NCBI GenBank assembly: GCA_964387985.1 | Contig: CAYLZG010000028.1 | Location: forward strand, 1 to 32,600 | Reading direction: 5' to 3' | Source of the DNA: JALOOB01 sp964387985 | GTDB taxonomy: Bacteria > Chloroflexota > Anaerolineae > CG2-30-64-16 | DNA: 32,600 nt | Shown: positions 30,465-32,600 of the stretch, one piece after another | How positions within the stretch are numbered: position 1 is the stretch's first letter | Layout: each line of letters begins with the position of its first letter | Made by a program: the position numbers and the translations under genes | The notes under the pieces: generated by a model | Database searches by the model: none | What the model saw: the letters and a program-made list of their open reading frames with translations, nothing else | Told to the model about the DNA's origin: nothing

Positions 30465-30544
30465 GCCACAGAGATCACCGAGTTCACCGAGAAACGGCAC
30501 TGGCTTCCTTCTCGCACCTCTGTGCCCTCTGTGTCCTCTGTGGC
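30465..30544. repeat. 80-bp inverted repeat built of 9-base CACAGAG words
   Basis: The left arm reads GCCACAGAG and then CACCGAG twice at 9-base spacing; the right arm reads CCTCTGTG three times at the same spacing and ends CTCTGTGGC. The arms are imperfect complements around a non-repeated centre. It lies between the cytidylate kinase-like gene start and the end of the exported-protein gene. I recall CACAGAG-word repeats in other environmental genomes but cannot check. Confidence 0.75.
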
Positions 30545-30572
30545 AAACCCACTGTTGCATCTGGAACATCGG

Positions 30573-30629
30573 GCGATCAAAGATCGCGGGCGCGATCAGA
30601 GGTCGCAGGCGCGATCAAAGATCGCGCGG
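30573..30629. repeat. Three tandem 19-bp units of a mini-hairpin (GCGATC-AAA-GATCGC)
   Basis: Units at 30573-30591, 30592-30610 and 30611-30629. Each is a 6-bp stem around a 3-base loop; the middle unit has changed on both sides (GCGATC AGA GGTCGC) and still pairs. The third unit overlaps the last codons and stop of the exported-protein gene, so the array lies just 3' of that gene and may affect its transcript end. Confidence 0.7.
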
Positions 30630-32111
30630 GGGCGGCTTCTTGCGGCCGTGGGTCACGTCGGCTCCGGGGCGCGGGGCGCGCGGGGCCGGCGGCGGGTCGA
30701 AGCGCGGGGGCGCGGACCGCGGCGCGGTGCGCGGGGGCAGGGTGCGGACAGGCGCACGCTTGCGCCGCGCCAGCAGCCAGAGCAGCGGCACGGCCAACAG
30801 CGGCAGCAGCAACAAGGGCCACCACGGCAACTCCACACGCGGCGCGGGCGCGACCGGGACAACGGGCTCGGGTGTCTCGGTCGGCTCCGGCGTGAGCGTG
30901 GCGGTCGGCTCGTCGACCGCGGCCACGGGTGCGATGTACTCATAGTGCACACTGGACGCACCAGAGAGCGCGGGCGCCCCATCGGCAAACGTGATGTCTG
31001 CGGAGTAGTCGAAGTCCGCGTCCGAGTGCCCCGTTCCGACTAACTGCCAGATGACCGACTGCGCTCCGCCGTTGACCGGCACGGTCGGCACCGGCTTGGT
31101 CAGCGTCTCGCCCGCGGCCAATTCCAGGCCCGGCGGGAGCGCCAGCCGTGCCTCACCGCCCGTGAAGTCCGCGTCCGAAAGATTCGACACCCACAGCGTG
31201 GCCGCAAACTCCGGCGCCTCACTGGTAACGTTGACCGGCGCATCGAACCAGGCCGAGCCGCCGCCGGTGCCCGCCAGCCCGTAGTACGTCACCCACGTCA
31301 TCGTCGCGCCGGGCGCCAGCTCCACCGGGAACCAGTAGATGGCGACCGCGCTGTCGCCGACGCGCATGCCGTCCGTGATCTCGTAGTCCCACACGCTGTC
31401 CTTGATCTGCGGCCAACGCGCAATGACAAAGCGGTCGGGCGTCGTCGCGCCGAAGCCGGTCAGGATGCCCTGCCCCTTGAGGCTGGCCTGACTGTAGTCG
31501 CGCGACTCGAAGGCTTTCCAGTAGGCCGGCATCTCCTCGCGGGCATAGTCGCGCTCCACGTCGAAGTTGCCGGTGCCGGGGACGAAGAAGGGGGCGCGGT
31601 CATTGCCGCCGATCATCGTATCCAGCATCACGCGGATGCCGACCTGCGCAGCAGTGCTACCCTCGTTCACTGCGGTCACCGCAATCCTGACCGTGTCTTC
31701 GCGGTCCGTGTACGGGTTGAGCGCAGGCGCCAGCTCCTGGGTGATGGCGACATCCTCCACCGTCCAGCGCAGGGCCGCGCTGTCCGGACCGATCTCGGGT
31801 GGCGTACCCGTCCGGCGCAGCAGCGGCACGTCGACCTGCGCACCGTCACGAATGACCCGCACCGACGAGAAGGAGGTGAACCCGCCGCCGCCGTGACCGA
31901 ACATCAGCCGCTTCTGGTCATCGTCCGGCGTGTTCGGGTCGCCCGCTGCCGAACCGATGGTGAACTGATTGAACGCGCTGACATCCACCTCGATGGCCGC
32001 GTTGCCGAAGGTGTCCCGCTCCGGGGTGAACTGGCGCGCCGACGCAGGCGCAGGCGATATGAGCGCAAGGAGCAGGGCAAGGCAGAAGATGACAGATCGA
32101 GCCTGTTTCAC
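30615..32111 (-). CDS. Exported, C-terminally membrane-anchored protein of unknown function (498 aa)
   Basis: I do not recognise a named family. A signal peptide is clear: VKQARSVIFC then a hydrophobic core LALLLALISP and APASA, with cleavage likely after residue 25. The extracytoplasmic body (about 26-400) is beta-rich, with repeated VxVxxxN patterns, and includes NEGSTAAQVGIRVMLDTMIGGNDRAPFFVPG. A Pro/Thr/Glu linker (PTATLTPEPTETPEP) precedes a C-terminal membrane helix (about 427-447, PWWPLLLLPLLAVPLLWLLA) and a basic, proline-rich tail. I chose the GTG at 32111-32109 because GGGGAG lies six bases upstream and the signal peptide starts immediately; an ATG eight codons further upstream (32135) overlaps the upstream gene. 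It is probably co-transcribed with that gene. A cell-surface structural or adhesive role is a guess. Confidence 0.75.
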   Translation of the reverse strand: MKQARSVIFCLALLLALISPAPASARQFTPERDTFGNAAIEVDVSAFNQFTIGSAAGDPNTPDDDQKRLMFGHGGGGFTSFSSVRVIRDGAQVDVPLLRRTGTPPEIGPDSAALRWTVEDVAITQELAPALNPYTDREDTVRIAVTAVNEGSTAAQVGIRVMLDTMIGGNDRAPFFVPGTGNFDVERDYAREEMPAYWKAFESRDYSQASLKGQGILTGFGATTPDRFVIARWPQIKDSVWDYEITDGMRVGDSAVAIYWFPVELAPGATMTWVTYYGLAGTGGGSAWFDAPVNVTSEAPEFAATLWVSNLSDADFTGGEARLALPPGLELAAGETLTKPVPTVPVNGGAQSVIWQLVGTGHSDADFDYSADITFADGAPALSGASSVHYEYIAPVAAVDEPTATLTPEPTETPEPVVPVAPAPRVELPWWPLLLLPLLAVPLLWLLARRKRAPVRTLPPRTAPRSAPPRFDPPPAPRAPRPGADVTHGRKKPPPRDL

Positions 32112-32124
32112 GGTATGCTCCCCA

Positions 32125-32600
32125 TCAGCCTGCATCCCCGTCTTCGGGCGCAACCGGCGTGACGTTGCTGCCCCAGTCATCGAAGTCGAACGGAAGGGGC
32201 GGCAGGTCCGGCTCAGTTGCCGGCCCTGGCTCCTCGACCGGCGCGGCCGCAGGCGGCTTGCTGTTCTGGCGCCTGGACAACGCCGCGTCCGCGACAGGCG
32301 CCGGGGTCGCCTTCGCCGGCGGCTCCTCGCCGTTCTTGCGGGCGGAGAGCGGCTCTCCAGGCGGCGCGGCCACGGCGGGCGGCCTGCCGTGGCCATTGGG
32401 CGGCCCGTCGAGGGGACGGCCGTTCGGTCGATCCGCGACCGGCTGTGCCTGGCCGTTCGACGGCCCTTTGGATGCCTCAGCCGGATGGCCGTTGCGCGGG
32501 GCAGCGGATGTGACCGCCGGCGGCGCCACAGCGTGCGGCACGCTGGCGTGCTGGGCAGCCGCAGGGGCGGGCGGGAAGAGGTCCTGCCCCTGTCCCAGCT
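32125..32600 (-). CDS. Pro/Ala-rich protein, C-terminal 158 residues (partial)
   Basis: An open frame reaching the right edge and ending at 32125. The visible part is low complexity: LGQGQDLFPPAP, many PNG/NGH/PPA words and several charged patches, with an acidic, hydrophobic end FDFDDWGSNVTP. It is probably the disordered tail of a larger protein whose functional part lies outside the window. A GTG at 32541 is an internal candidate start, but the open frame continues past it to the edge. It lies 13 bases upstream of the exported-protein gene on the same strand. Confidence 0.55.
   Translation of the reverse strand, partial: LGQGQDLFPPAPAAAQHASVPHAVAPPAVTSAAPRNGHPAEASKGPSNGQAQPVADRPNGRPLDGPPNGHGRPPAVAAPPGEPLSARKNGEEPPAKATPAPVADAALSRRQNSKPPAAAPVEEPGPATEPDLPPLPFDFDDWGSNVTPVAPEDGDAG

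Overview
The window reads as a chromosomal segment of a GC-rich, free-living bacterium. A member of the Chloroflexota is my best guess. The reasons are an nSTAND/WD40 giant protein, a NarL-type multi-PAS/GAF sensor kinase, several TTG/GTG starts, and intergenic DNA full of short-period and hairpin repeats. No rRNA, tRNA or marker gene is present, so this assignment is inference.

Layout. (1) 1-3614: an ABC-2 exporter (ATPase and permease, the permease cut by the left edge), a membrane fatty-acid desaturase, and a divergent Mug-type uracil/thymine-DNA glycosylase. (2) 3615-20645: a defence-type island, visibly less GC-rich than its flanks around 4-8.5 kb. On the minus strand it carries a type III-like restriction-modification pair (mod-res, 4-base overlap) followed by an OLD-nuclease/UvrD-helicase pair that matches Gabija (gajA-gajB, 17-base overlap). 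On the plus strand it carries a small double zinc-ribbon protein and a 1484-residue STAND NTPase with an N-terminal effector-associated-like domain, one membrane segment and 17 WD40 repeats. Debris of mobile and decayed genes lies between them: a nucleotidyltransferase remnant, an IS21-like end, a DUF6504-like pseudogene with two amber codons, and a MITE-like element with a TTA duplication. (3) 20646-32600: housekeeping and signalling genes: an alpha/beta hydrolase, uvrA with an unusual N-terminal extension built from repeat DNA, a LuxR-type response regulator with its sensor kinase, an ADP-ribosylglycohydrolase, a cytidylate-kinase-like protein, an exported membrane-anchored protein, and a Pro/Ala-rich partial protein at the right edge.

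How the parts work together. Mod would mark self DNA and Res would act on unmodified DNA. GajA/GajB would add a nucleotide-sensing nuclease/helicase layer. The STAND protein looks like a membrane-anchored sensor that would need a partner effector. The right-hand two-component pair overlaps by 8 bases and is probably co-transcribed.

Beyond the genes, the intergenic DNA is rich in structure. There is a 95-bp hairpin family in three copies of exactly equal length, with paired ends conserved. There is a second hairpin family with one copy intergenic and one inside the uvrA reading frame. Three unrelated short words are each iterated with a 9-base period, two of them as inverted arms. I found no CRISPR array. 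An assembly gap of ten Ns at 7484-7493 splits gajA into two frames and is most simply a wrong gap length.
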